The notes under the pieces were generated by a model. That model was given only the letters and a program-made list of their open reading frames with translations. It was not told the origin of the DNA and searched no databases. 12,378 nucleotides of DNA from Spirochaetaceae bacterium. GTDB taxonomy: Bacteria > Spirochaetota > Spirochaetia > Treponematales > Breznakiellaceae. How positions within the stretch are numbered: the stretch's first letter is position 1; each line of letters starts with the position of its first letter. The position numbers and the translations under genes were made by a program. Where the stretch lies: NCBI GenBank assembly GCA_031257075.1, contig JAIRPM010000121.1, positions 1-12,378 on the forward strand. The letters run 5' to 3'. Below are positions 5,382-12,378 of the stretch, piece by piece.

Positions 5382-6818
5382 TCAATCGGTATCAATTTCG
5401 CGTTCAAACAAATCTTTTTCACCACAGGCGGATATGTCCACCGGATAATGCCCGTTAAAGCATGCTGTGCAGAGGCCGCTCCGGCAGCCGCTGGTTATTT
5501 CGGCAAGCGCCCCTATCGGCAAATAGCCTATAGAATCCGCCCCTATAATTTGTTGAATTTCAAACAATGTATGGTTATGGGCTATCAGATTTTCAGAGCG
5601 GTCTATATCGGTGCCGAAATAACACGGATAGAGAAAAGGCGGGCAGGAAAGGCGTATGTGTACTTCCACCGCGCCCGCTTCACGCAAAAGCCGGATAATC
5701 TGCATGCTTGTTGTCCCCCGTACAATGGAATCGTCTACCATAACAACACGCTTACCTTTTACTGCCGTGCTTATAGGATTCAGTTTCAGACGCACCCGCT
5801 CCGCCCTGTCATGCGCATTGGGCGAAATAAAAGTACGGGCAATATATTTATTTTTGAGGAATCCAAAATCAAAAGGAATACCGCTTGCGCGGGAAAAACC
5901 GAGCGCCGCGTCCAATCCTGAATCCGGTACGCCAATAACCACGTCCGCGTCCGCCGGATGTTCGCGCGCAAGAATTTCACCGGCCATAACACGGGCATCG
6001 TGTACGGAAAGGCCGTCTATTACTGAATCGGGGCGGGCAAAATAAATGTATTCAAATACGCAGAGCGATGAAAGGCCGCCGCAATGTGTGGTTATAGAAC
6101 ACAGCCCGTCCACTGAAGCCACGACAATTTCGCCGGGCATAACATCCCGTTCAAACTGGGCGCCTACGGCGGAGAGGGCGCAACTTTCACTCGCAAAAAC
6201 GGACGCGTCGCCGAGCCGTCCTATGCAGAGCGGGCGGAAGCCATGGGGGTCGCGGACGGCAATCAGTTTTCGGTGGCTCATAAGCACAAGGCTGTACGCT
6301 CCTTGAAGGGTGTACATCGCCTTTTCGACCGCTTTTTCGATACTATCCGCGTTTAAGCGCTCGCGTATTATCGTGTAGATGATAGCTTCGGTATCGCTGG
6401 ATGTGTGAAAAATGTTGCCCTGCATTTCCAGCGCCCGGCGCAGTTGACTCGCGTTGGTCAGGTTGCCGTTATGCGCAAGGGCTATAGAGCCTTTGATATG
6501 CTTGGCAACAAAAGGCTGCGCGTTGGAGCGCCGGTTCACGCCGGTTGTGCCATAGCGCGTATGCGCTACCGCCATACGCCCGCGCCCACCGTCTCCCAGG
6601 CTAGCCAAAACATCCGGCGTAAACACTTGCCCAACCAACCCTAAATCGCGCCTGTTGGTAATACCGTCACCGTTTTTTACCGCTATACCGCAACTTTCTT
6701 GGCCACGGTGCTGGAGCGCGTAAAGGCCGGCATAGCATAATTCCGCGATAGGCGTTCCCAAACAGTCGCTATTTCTGCCCGCGAAAACGCCGAACAACCC
6801 GCATTCTTCATGTACCAT
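5382..6818 (-). CDS. purF: Amidophosphoribosyltransferase (glutamine PRPP amidotransferase)
   Basis: First committed step of de novo purine synthesis: PRPP plus glutamine gives 5-phosphoribosylamine. The 478-residue protein has an N-terminal Ntn glutaminase domain (about 6-235) after a five-residue propeptide MVHEE; Cys6 is the nucleophile, with HTRYGTTG (86-93) and NGNL (117-120) lining the glutamine site. The phosphoribosyltransferase domain carries VVMVDDSIVRGTT (358-370), the PRPP loop. Cys253, Cys399, Cys450 and Cys453 match the ligand pattern of the [4Fe-4S] cluster in the Bacillus-type enzyme, suggesting an oxygen-sensitive form. The start is fixed by the need for Cys6 near the N-terminus, although no Shine-Dalgarno is visible before the ATG. 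It heads the purF-aroC-recO cluster and is divergent from the transport operon. Confidence 0.97.
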   Translation of the reverse strand: MVHEECGLFGVFAGRNSDCLGTPIAELCYAGLYALQHRGQESCGIAVKNGDGITNRRDLGLVGQVFTPDVLASLGDGGRGRMAVAHTRYGTTGVNRRSNAQPFVAKHIKGSIALAHNGNLTNASQLRRALEMQGNIFHTSSDTEAIIYTIIRERLNADSIEKAVEKAMYTLQGAYSLVLMSHRKLIAVRDPHGFRPLCIGRLGDASVFASESCALSAVGAQFERDVMPGEIVVASVDGLCSITTHCGGLSSLCVFEYIYFARPDSVIDGLSVHDARVMAGEILAREHPADADVVIGVPDSGLDAALGFSRASGIPFDFGFLKNKYIARTFISPNAHDRAERVRLKLNPISTAVKGKRVVMVDDSIVRGTTSMQIIRLLREAGAVEVHIRLSCPPFLYPCYFGTDIDRSENLIAHNHTLFEIQQIIGADSIGYLPIGALAEITSGCRSGLCTACFNGHYPVDISACGEKDLFEREIDTD

Positions 6819-6959
6819 AGGATATTTGGAGTGTACAATGAATACCGGCGTTCTTGGAAGGGCCGCGCGCCCGGAAATTTTTCGTGAAAAATCTATGAAA
6901 TCGGGAGAAAAATGAATTACCGGAGTGCCGTCGCAAAACGCATACTATGGAACAATCGT

Positions 6960-6999
6960 AAAACTGAAGTTTTGCGCCCATTTCATTATATAAGATAAT
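6960..6999 (+). promoter_or_regulatory. Candidate promoter and operator for the transport operon
   Basis: The 204-bp divergent region 6819-7022 contains a short palindrome AAAACT-GA-AGTTTT (6960-6973) next to a weak sigma-70 promoter, TTGCGC (6972-6977) and GATAAT (6994-6999), spacing 16. The palindrome touches the -35 element, as a repressor site would. A good AGGAG (7011-7015) follows before the binding-protein start. The region also holds a GC-rich inverted repeat near 6860-6872 and two tiny frames described under findings; no clear purF promoter was found. Confidence 0.35.
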
Positions 7000-7022
7000 T
7001 CGCTTTATTTAGGAGATTACAA

Positions 7023-8327
7023 ATGGAAACTACAAAACAAAACCGGGCGGCTGCTAGAATAGCGGCTGTGGTAATTGCGGGAGCGGCCGCTATGGTATGC
7101 ATCTGCGCGTTTACGGCCTGTCAGAAAAAGGCCGCGGACGGGAAAGCAACACTGCGCTTCGCGTGGTGGGGCGGCGATGAACGCCATCAGGCTACGCTGA
7201 AGGCAATAGCGTTGTATGAGGAGCGCAACCCCGGCATAAAGGTCGAAGCCGAGTACGGCGGTTTTGACGGCTATCAAGACAAACTGGTAACGCAGATAGC
7301 GGGCGGTACGGCGGCGGACATCATTCAGATTGACCAGCCATGGCTTCATAGCCTGAGCGCCCGCGCCGATGTGTTTCTTACGTTGGAAGCCTCAGCGGCG
7401 CTCGATATCTCGGCGTTTGACGATGCTTTTCTGCAAAATTATTGTTCGTACAATAACAAAATAAAAGGGCTGCCCACCGGATTGAACGGCGAGACTTTTT
7501 TGCAGGACAACGCGATTTTGACTCAAGCCGGTATCGACCCATCTATCGAGTGGACATGGGATACGCTCTTGAGCGAAGGCCGCAAAATCAACGCGGGTAA
7601 CAGCAAAAAATATGCTTGGGGTTGCTCGCCCGAACAAACGTCAACTACGATATTTCAAAAATATATAACGCAGTTGGCCGGCGGTTTAATTGACGCGGAC
7701 AAAAACATTATGTGGACAGACGCGCAGGCGGAAGAAGCACTCACCTATATCACCAAACTTATCGACAACAAAGTAATCAGCCCGTTTAACGAAAGTTCGC
7801 TCTATAATAAAAAAGACGAGGAAAATCCCGAATGGGTAAACGGCAATCTTGCGCTGATTCAATGCTGGGTGAGTAATCAAGATAAACAATTGGCAGGCCG
7901 TGCTCTCACCGTATCGGCGCTTCCCGTGCGGGCGCAGTATTCAAACAGCGGCATCCTTGTACGGCCTTCGCAAATTCTCGTAGTTAACAACAATTCCAAA
8001 TACAAAGACGAAGCGGTCGAATTTCTTAACTTTTTCTTTAACGACGTGGACGCGGTAAAAACGCTTGCAACCACGCGCGGAATTCCCGCGACATCCACAG
8101 GGCGCGAACTTTTGGCGGCGCAGGGTTTGATTAAACCGCTTATGGAACAGGGTATCGAAACGGCGCTTGCCAAAGGCGGCAAACCGCAAACTGCTTGGGA
8201 TATGAATACCGAAATTCAGGATTTATTCCGTGAAGCGGTCGAAAAGGCCGGTTTTAAGCAAAAAACGCCTGCCCAAAGCGCGGCGGAACTGCGCGCGGCG
8301 GTAAGCGCGAAACTTACGGCTTTGTAA
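7023..8327 (+). CDS. Sugar ABC transporter substrate-binding lipoprotein
   Basis: Captures a sugar or oligosaccharide outside the inner membrane and delivers it to the two permeases encoded next. The 434-residue protein has a signal sequence (about 12-32) ending in FTAC, a relaxed lipobox that would lipidate Cys33. The mature start ATLRFAWWGGDERHQATLKA, followed by FDGYQDKLVTQIAGGTAADIIQ, is typical of family-1 extracellular solute-binding proteins (SBP_bac_1), and the length is normal. The start has AGGAG seven bases upstream (7011-7015). It is the first gene of a four-gene operon with permeases and a CHEV-type family-4 glycosidase, so the ligand is probably an alpha-linked uronide such as a pectin-derived galacturonide; that is inferred from context. 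It is not evidently of the LplA sequence type. Confidence 0.92.
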   Translation: METTKQNRAAARIAAVVIAGAAAMVCICAFTACQKKAADGKATLRFAWWGGDERHQATLKAIALYEERNPGIKVEAEYGGFDGYQDKLVTQIAGGTAADIIQIDQPWLHSLSARADVFLTLEASAALDISAFDDAFLQNYCSYNNKIKGLPTGLNGETFLQDNAILTQAGIDPSIEWTWDTLLSEGRKINAGNSKKYAWGCSPEQTSTTIFQKYITQLAGGLIDADKNIMWTDAQAEEALTYITKLIDNKVISPFNESSLYNKKDEENPEWVNGNLALIQCWVSNQDKQLAGRALTVSALPVRAQYSNSGILVRPSQILVVNNNSKYKDEAVEFLNFFFNDVDAVKTLATTRGIPATSTGRELLAAQGLIKPLMEQGIETALAKGGKPQTAWDMNTEIQDLFREAVEKAGFKQKTPAQSAAELRAAVSAKLTAL

Positions 8328-8344
8328 TAGAGAGCGGTGCCGCA

Positions 8345-9220
8345 ATGAAAACAAAAAAAACATTAACAGGTTTATTGTACATTTTGCCATGGCTTGCGGG
8401 GTTTTGCCTGCTTCAGTTTGTACCGCTCTGCCAATCACTCTGGTATTCGTTTACCGATTTTCAGTTGATTGGCGAAAGCCGGTTTGTGGGCATTGAAAAT
8501 TTCAAAAAGATTTTTACCGCCGACCCGCAGTTTTGGCAGAGCCTGAAAGTAACATTTTTGTATGTACTTATCGCGGTGCCGCTTAAAATCGCGTTCGCTC
8601 TTTTCATCGCCGTAGTACTCAACCAGAAACTCGCGGGTATAAATTTATTCCGTACCGTGTACTATATGCCGTCAATACTTGGCGGCAGTATTGCTATTTC
8701 TGTACTGTGGAAATTTCTGTTTATGAAACAGGGCGTGATAAACAACATTATCGGCACTATAGGCATACCGGCGGTTGACTGGCTTGGCAGTCCGGCTTGG
8801 GCGCTTTTTACGGTAAGTTTAGTTACGATATGGCAGTTTGGCTCGTCAATGGTGCTTTTTCTTGCCGGCCTGAAACAAATCCCGGAATCATTGTACGAAG
8901 CGGCACGGCTCGACGGCGCGGGGCGCGTGTCGATTTTCTTTCGCGTAACACTGCCTATGCTTACACCGATAGTATTTTTCAATTTGATAATGCAAATGAT
9001 AAACGCCTTTCAGGAATTTACCACCGTGTTTGTTATTACGCAGGGCGGCCCTCTTAAATCAACATATCTCTACGGTATGATGCTCTATGAACAGGGATTT
9101 AAGTATTTCAGAATGGGATATGCGTCGGCGCTTTCGTGGATATTATTTGCGGTTATTTTTATATTCACCAGCCTTACCTTCAAGTCATCCGAATCGTGGG
9201 TGCATTACGGAGATTCATAA
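8345..9220 (+). CDS. Sugar ABC transporter permease, MalF/UgpA type
   Basis: One of two membrane-spanning halves of a carbohydrate importer in the inner membrane. It has 291 residues with about six hydrophobic segments (roughly 9-33, 68-92, 105-125, 150-176, 205-222, 260-278) and the cytoplasmic EAA loop EAARLDGAGRVSIFFRVTLP (185-204), which docks the ATPase. The N-terminus, LLYILPWLAGF, and the FVPLCQSLWYSF stretch are typical of this permease class. It begins 17 bases after the binding-protein stop with only a weak purine-rich ribosome site (AGAG near 8331). It is followed without gap by the second permease. Confidence 0.94.
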   Translation: MKTKKTLTGLLYILPWLAGFCLLQFVPLCQSLWYSFTDFQLIGESRFVGIENFKKIFTADPQFWQSLKVTFLYVLIAVPLKIAFALFIAVVLNQKLAGINLFRTVYYMPSILGGSIAISVLWKFLFMKQGVINNIIGTIGIPAVDWLGSPAWALFTVSLVTIWQFGSSMVLFLAGLKQIPESLYEAARLDGAGRVSIFFRVTLPMLTPIVFFNLIMQMINAFQEFTTVFVITQGGPLKSTYLYGMMLYEQGFKYFRMGYASALSWILFAVIFIFTSLTFKSSESWVHYGDS

Positions 9221-10075
9221 ATGAAAAATATATTCAAATCGAATGCAAAAGCAGGCCGCGTTGTCGCGTATATTTTTCTTATTATACTCGGCTATATTAT
9301 GATTTATCCGCTCCTATGGATGGTCAGCGCGGCGTTCAAAAACAATCAGGAAATTTTCGGAAGTTTGAGTTTGCTCCCTAAACAGCCTGTTTGGGACGGT
9401 TTTCCACAGGGTTGGAAGGGTTCAGGCCAGTATAGTTTCGGCACATTCTTGTTTAACACATTCGCGCTCGTACTGCCTACCGTGTTTTTTACGGCGGCAT
9501 CAAGCATACTGGTCGCTTACGGGTTTTCGCGTTTTGACTTTCCGTTCAAAAAAGTGCTTTTTAGTTTAATGATAGCGACACTTATGCTTCCCGCGACTGT
9601 TATTATTATTCCGCGCTATATATTCTTCAAAAATTTGGGCTGGCTCGATTCATATATGCCGTTTATTGCGCCGGCGTTTTTAGGCGCGTTCCCGTTTTTC
9701 AATTTTATGATGGTACAATTTTTTCGGGGCATACCAAAAGAACTGGACGAATCGGCGCGTATAGACGGGTGCGGCAGCTTTCGTACGCTTGTACAAATTC
9801 TCCTGCCGCTCTGCAAGCCGGCGATTTTTTCGGTAGTAGTATTTCAATTTGTATGGACATGGAATGATTTTTTCAACGCGCTGATTTACATAAGCAGTGT
9901 GCGGAAATTCCCGCTCGCGCTCGGTCTGCGCCTTAGTCTGGATATATCGGCAAATGTCAACTGGAATCAAATACTTGCTATGTCAACTGTGTCGATAATA
10001 CCGCCGGTGCTTTTATTTTTCGCCGCCCAGCAGTACTTTGTTGAAGGTATTACTACATCAGGATTGAAAGATTAA
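9221..10075 (+). CDS. Sugar ABC transporter permease, MalG/UgpE type
   Basis: Second permease of the importer, 284 residues, with about six membrane segments (roughly 13-36, 82-101, 110-131, 145-167, 203-222, 250-270). The EAA loop is DESARIDGCGSFRTLVQILLP (176-196) with the canonical Arg-Ile-Asp-Gly core. The N-terminal YIMIYPLLWMVSAAFK is typical of MalG-like proteins. Its ATG directly follows the TAA of the first permease, and its GGAG (9209-9212) lies inside that gene, so the two are translationally linked, as expected for equimolar partners. No ATPase gene follows; an MsmK/UgpC-like ATPase encoded elsewhere is presumably shared. Confidence 0.94.
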   Translation: MKNIFKSNAKAGRVVAYIFLIILGYIMIYPLLWMVSAAFKNNQEIFGSLSLLPKQPVWDGFPQGWKGSGQYSFGTFLFNTFALVLPTVFFTAASSILVAYGFSRFDFPFKKVLFSLMIATLMLPATVIIIPRYIFFKNLGWLDSYMPFIAPAFLGAFPFFNFMMVQFFRGIPKELDESARIDGCGSFRTLVQILLPLCKPAIFSVVVFQFVWTWNDFFNALIYISSVRKFPLALGLRLSLDISANVNWNQILAMSTVSIIPPVLLFFAAQQYFVEGITTSGLKD

Positions 10076-10089
10076 TACTGGAGTTATAT

Positions 10090-11475
10090 ATGAATGATAT
10101 ACACAATTTAAAAATTTCTTACATTGGCGGCGGCTCACGGAATTGGGCATGGGTGTTTATAAAAGACCTCGCGTTTGAAAAAGATATAGCCGGTACTATT
10201 TATTTGTACGATATCGACGCGGAATCAGCGCGGGCAAATGAAGCGCTTGGCAACAAGGTTATGGCCGAAAACGGCGGTAGATGGCGTTTTGTTGCCGAAC
10301 CTTCGCTGCCCAAAGCGCTTTCCGGCAGCGACTTTGTATTTATTTCGATACTGCCCGGTGATTTTGAACAGATGGCGGTAGACGTGCATTTGCCGGAGAA
10401 GTATGGCATTTATCAGTCTGTGGGAGATACGGTAGGGGCCGGGGGGCTTGTGCGCGCTTTGCGTACCGTTCCTATGTTCGAGGAAATCGCGCGGGCTGTC
10501 AAAAAAGACGCGCCGGATGCTTGGGTGCTTAACTATACCAATCCGATGACGATTTGTACGCGGACGCTGTATAAAACATTTCCCGCGATAAAAGCTTTTG
10601 GCTGCTGTCATGAAGTTTTTGGCACACAAAAAATCCTGAAATCTATTCTTGAAAAGGAAAACATTGCCAAACCGGGTGAAGTAAGCCGCGAAGAAATTAT
10701 AACTAATGTAACCGGTATCAACCACTTTACATGGATAGACCACGCCTCGTACAAAAACATAGATTTGTTTCCTGTTTATGCGCGGTTTGTGGATGCGCAT
10801 GCTGCGGAAGGTTTTGAAGGCGGCGGCGATGACAATTGGCTTAACAGTTTCTTTGCCTCAGCCGAGCGTGTCAAATTTGATTTATTCCGGCGTTTCGGTT
10901 TGATAGCCGCCGCCGGCGACCGCCATCTTGCTGAATTCTGCCCGCCGTCATGGTATCTGAAAACACCGGAACTTGCGCGGCAGTGGAAATTTACGCTGAC
11001 TCCTGTTTCATGGCGCATTGAACAACGTGAAATGCTGAAAAAAAAGAGTGCGGCGTACCGGAACGGCACGGAAAAAGTTGTCCCTGAAAATTCCGGCGAA
11101 GAAGGCATACGGCAGATAAAAGCGCTCCTTGGATTGGGCACTCTTGTTACTAATGTGAATTTGCCTAATAGCGGCCAAATACCTGATTTCCCGGCGGGCG
11201 CGGTAGTAGAAACAAACGCCGTCTTCACCCGTGATGCCGTGCGGCCTGTGATTACCGGCGCTATGCCTTTGCCGTTGGCAAGCCTTGTTTTGCAGCATAT
11301 TACCAACCAAGAAGGTATTACGGAAGCGGCTATGAACCGCGACCTTGCCGCCGCGTTCCGCGTTTTCCTGAATGACCCGCAAGTGCGCGCGTTAAGCCGC
11401 GAAGATGCGTTCTCCCTGTTCAAAGATATGACCGCAAAGACCATACCGGCCTCACAAGGCTACAGCAAGCTGTAA
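10090..11475 (+). CDS. Glycoside hydrolase family 4, probable alpha-galacturonidase (LplD-like)
   Basis: Cytoplasmic NAD+- and divalent-metal-dependent glycosidase that cleaves by redox-assisted elimination rather than simple hydrolysis. Of 461 residues, the Rossmann fold begins with ISYIGGGSRNW (9-19) and the acidic strand end LYDID (39-43). NPMTICTRTLY (151-161), CHEV (173-176) and GINHFTW (209-215) line the metal and substrate site. The tetrapeptide starting at the metal-binding Cys separates GH4 subgroups: CHEV is reported for alpha-galacturonidases, CHSV for alpha-galactosidases, CHGx for alpha-glucuronidases, CDMP and CNVP for phospho-glucosidases. That, plus the lplABCD-like gene order, favours alpha-galacturonidase. 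GGAG (10080-10083) precedes the ATG by six bases, and the gene lies 14 bases after the permease. Family call is firm; substrate is inferred. Confidence 0.88.
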   Translation: MNDIHNLKISYIGGGSRNWAWVFIKDLAFEKDIAGTIYLYDIDAESARANEALGNKVMAENGGRWRFVAEPSLPKALSGSDFVFISILPGDFEQMAVDVHLPEKYGIYQSVGDTVGAGGLVRALRTVPMFEEIARAVKKDAPDAWVLNYTNPMTICTRTLYKTFPAIKAFGCCHEVFGTQKILKSILEKENIAKPGEVSREEIITNVTGINHFTWIDHASYKNIDLFPVYARFVDAHAAEGFEGGGDDNWLNSFFASAERVKFDLFRRFGLIAAAGDRHLAEFCPPSWYLKTPELARQWKFTLTPVSWRIEQREMLKKKSAAYRNGTEKVVPENSGEEGIRQIKALLGLGTLVTNVNLPNSGQIPDFPAGAVVETNAVFTRDAVRPVITGAMPLPLASLVLQHITNQEGITEAAMNRDLAAAFRVFLNDPQVRALSREDAFSLFKDMTAKTIPASQGYSKL

Positions 11476-11501
11476 GCGCGAATTTTCCCGCAAAGAGGCG
11501 G

Positions 11502-11531
11502 TTGTTTGCTTCATAGCAAACCTGATACGAT
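11502..11531 (+). promoter_or_regulatory. Candidate promoter with internal hairpin before the V-ATPase operon
   Basis: TTGTTT (11502-11507) and TACGAT (11526-11531), spacing 18, form a possible sigma-70 promoter whose start would fall on or next to the ATG at 11538, implying a leaderless message. A perfect 7-bp hairpin, GTTTGCT-TCAT-AGCAAAC (11504-11521), fills the spacer. It could instead be an operator, or a terminator of the upstream operon, though it lacks a T-run. Confidence 0.35.
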
Positions 11532-11537
11532 AGTTCA

Positions 11538-12378
11538 ATGGAAGAATTACGCGGCACCGCCGCATTGGATAAAGAAATACTTGCCGATGCGGAAAGGCAG
11601 GAGGCCCGCATACTAAAGGCGGCGGAAAAACGGGCGAAGGAAATGGCGGAGGCGAGCGAACAAAAACTTGCCGCCGCGCTAAAAGAGGAATCCGCCCGTT
11701 TTGAGGCTAAAACCGCTGAACAGGAACGCGAACTTGCTTCGCGCCTTGCTCTTGACAAACAGCGCGCCCAAACCGAAAAACTAGACGCTCTGCTCAAAAC
11801 CGCCGCCGCGTCATTTGCCGCGTCCCTCACGCCGGAACAAAAAGAAGCGTTCAGGCAAAAATCGCTGGAAAAACGAGAACGGTACGCAAAAACAGTAGCC
11901 GGAGACAGCACAAATTACACGATTCAGTATTCCCTGCAAGACGAACTGGACGCGCTCATCTCCGCAAAGCGGTCTGTCTTGCTGGATGCGTTGCTTGGTG
12001 GAGTGGACAGTGAACAGTGGACAGTGGACAGTAAACAGGGGATAGGGGACAGGGGACAGGGGACAGTTGGTTCAGAAAGCAAACCAGGTGCTAACGCAGA
12101 TAACATCGTTAGTACTGATATACCGGACAAAAATCTACCCACTACCCCTGGCTCCATAACCCGTGTTTCCGGCCCTATCATTCATATTGAAGGACTTAGC
12201 GGCGCGGGGCTTTTTGATGTGGTAGAAGTGGGCGAGCGGCGTATTATTGGGGAGATTGTACGGATAGACGGGGATGAGGCGGTTGTTCAGGTCTACGAGG
12301 ACAGTACGGGGCTAAAAACCGGCGGTCCCGCGTGGGCTACCGGCCGGCCGCTGTCGGTGCTGCTGGGACCGGGGCTTA
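11538..12378 (+). CDS. Apparent fusion of V/A-type ATPase subunit E-like stalk and N-terminus of catalytic subunit A (runs off the edge)
   Basis: One open frame of 280 complete codons without a stop. Residues about 8-95 are charged, Ala/Glu/Lys-rich and coiled-coil-like (LDKEILADAERQEARILKAA), as in peripheral-stalk subunit E; about 100-155 would be its short C-terminal part. Residues 156-204 are a low-complexity linker partly encoded by a heptanucleotide repeat. From 205 (GSITRVSGPI) the sequence is the N-terminal beta-barrel of subunit A: GLFDVVEVGERRIIGEIVRI, VVQVYEDSTGL, GRPLSVLLGPGL. A normally hydrolyses ATP in the A3B3 head, and E is part of the stator that clamps it. No ATG, TTG or GTG lies close before the A domain; the nearest in-frame GTGs (12003, 12024) are in the repeat. 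E here is shorter than the usual 190-200 residues. The A domain is certain, E is likely, and true fusion versus a frame error is open. The ATG lacks a clear Shine-Dalgarno. Confidence 0.8.
   Translation, partial: MEELRGTAALDKEILADAERQEARILKAAEKRAKEMAEASEQKLAAALKEESARFEAKTAEQERELASRLALDKQRAQTEKLDALLKTAAASFAASLTPEQKEAFRQKSLEKRERYAKTVAGDSTNYTIQYSLQDELDALISAKRSVLLDALLGGVDSEQWTVDSKQGIGDRGQGTVGSESKPGANADNIVSTDIPDKNLPTTPGSITRVSGPIIHIEGLSGAGLFDVVEVGERRIIGEIVRIDGDEAVVQVYEDSTGLKTGGPAWATGRPLSVLLGPGL
12007..12069 (+). repeat. Nine tandem heptanucleotide repeats inside the E-A reading frame
   Basis: Nine consecutive 7-bp units fit ACAGKGG: ACAGTGA, ACAGTGG (twice), ACAGTAA, ACAGGGG, ATAGGGG, ACAGGGG (twice), ACAGTTG. 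The total of 63 bp is 21 codons, so the frame is preserved only when the unit number changes by multiples of three. The bases just before (GGTGGAGTGG) look like decayed further units. The repeat encodes VDSEQWTVDSKQGIGDRGQG, which looks like translated repeat rather than selected protein. Confidence 0.9.

Noticed and set aside
5376..6045. Plus-strand frames of 181 and 129 residues across purF
   Set aside because: Antisense to purF, which has a complete set of catalytic and cluster-binding residues.
10225..11444. Long minus-strand frames across the GH4 gene
   Set aside because: Antisense to a well-supported family-4 glycosidase with all motifs; no start signals and no recognisable protein.
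12007..12069. CRISPR-like array
   Set aside because: Units are 7 bp and directly adjacent, with no spacers; this is a tandem repeat.
11420..12181. Ser/Ala-rich minus-strand frames opposite the V-ATPase frame
   Set aside because: One is the complement of the coiled-coil region, the other is largely the reverse of the 7-bp repeat (a Cys/Leu/Ser/Pro pattern); neither looks like a real protein.

Overview
The window looks like a chromosomal segment of a spirochaete, most probably a Treponema relative, of mid GC content. The pointers are a V/A-type ATPase operon starting at the right edge, relaxed lipoprotein signal sequences, and a small RpoD/RpoS-type sigma factor preceded by a good sigma-54 promoter match, as for rpoS in Borrelia. 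The taxon is an inference from gene content only.

Layout. Positions 1-170 hold the 3' end of an unrecognised gene. After a degenerate repeat comes a small SH3-like lipoprotein gene (409-786, +) with its own sigma-70 promoter. It converges on a leftward block (811-6818, -) that reads purF, aroC, recO, then a cluster of hairpin repeats, then a SPOR-domain membrane protein, a group-2 sigma factor and a HAD phosphatase. recO overlaps aroC by ATGA, and the HAD gene overlaps the sigma gene by one base. A 204-bp divergent region separates purF from a rightward operon (7023-11475): lipoprotein sugar-binding protein, two MalF/MalG-type permeases and a family-4 glycosidase with the CHEV signature of alpha-galacturonidases. 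The order matches Bacillus lplABCD. No ABC ATPase gene is present, so one encoded elsewhere is presumably shared.

At the right edge, one uninterrupted reading frame (11538-12378, continuing beyond the window) starts as a V-ATPase subunit E-like stalk protein. It crosses nine tandem copies of a 7-bp repeat and continues directly into the N-terminal domain of catalytic subunit A. No stop codon, and no usable start codon close to the A domain, is visible. This apparent E-A fusion, with a slippage-prone heptanucleotide repeat at the joint, is the most unusual thing in the window.

Other signals are a -24/-12 promoter in front of the sigma gene, a family of palindromic repeats (four elements plus a possible fragment), two of which supply stop codons to neighbouring genes, mutually exclusive hairpins over the aroC ribosome binding site, and an A9 tract as part of the spacer of the lipoprotein promoter.
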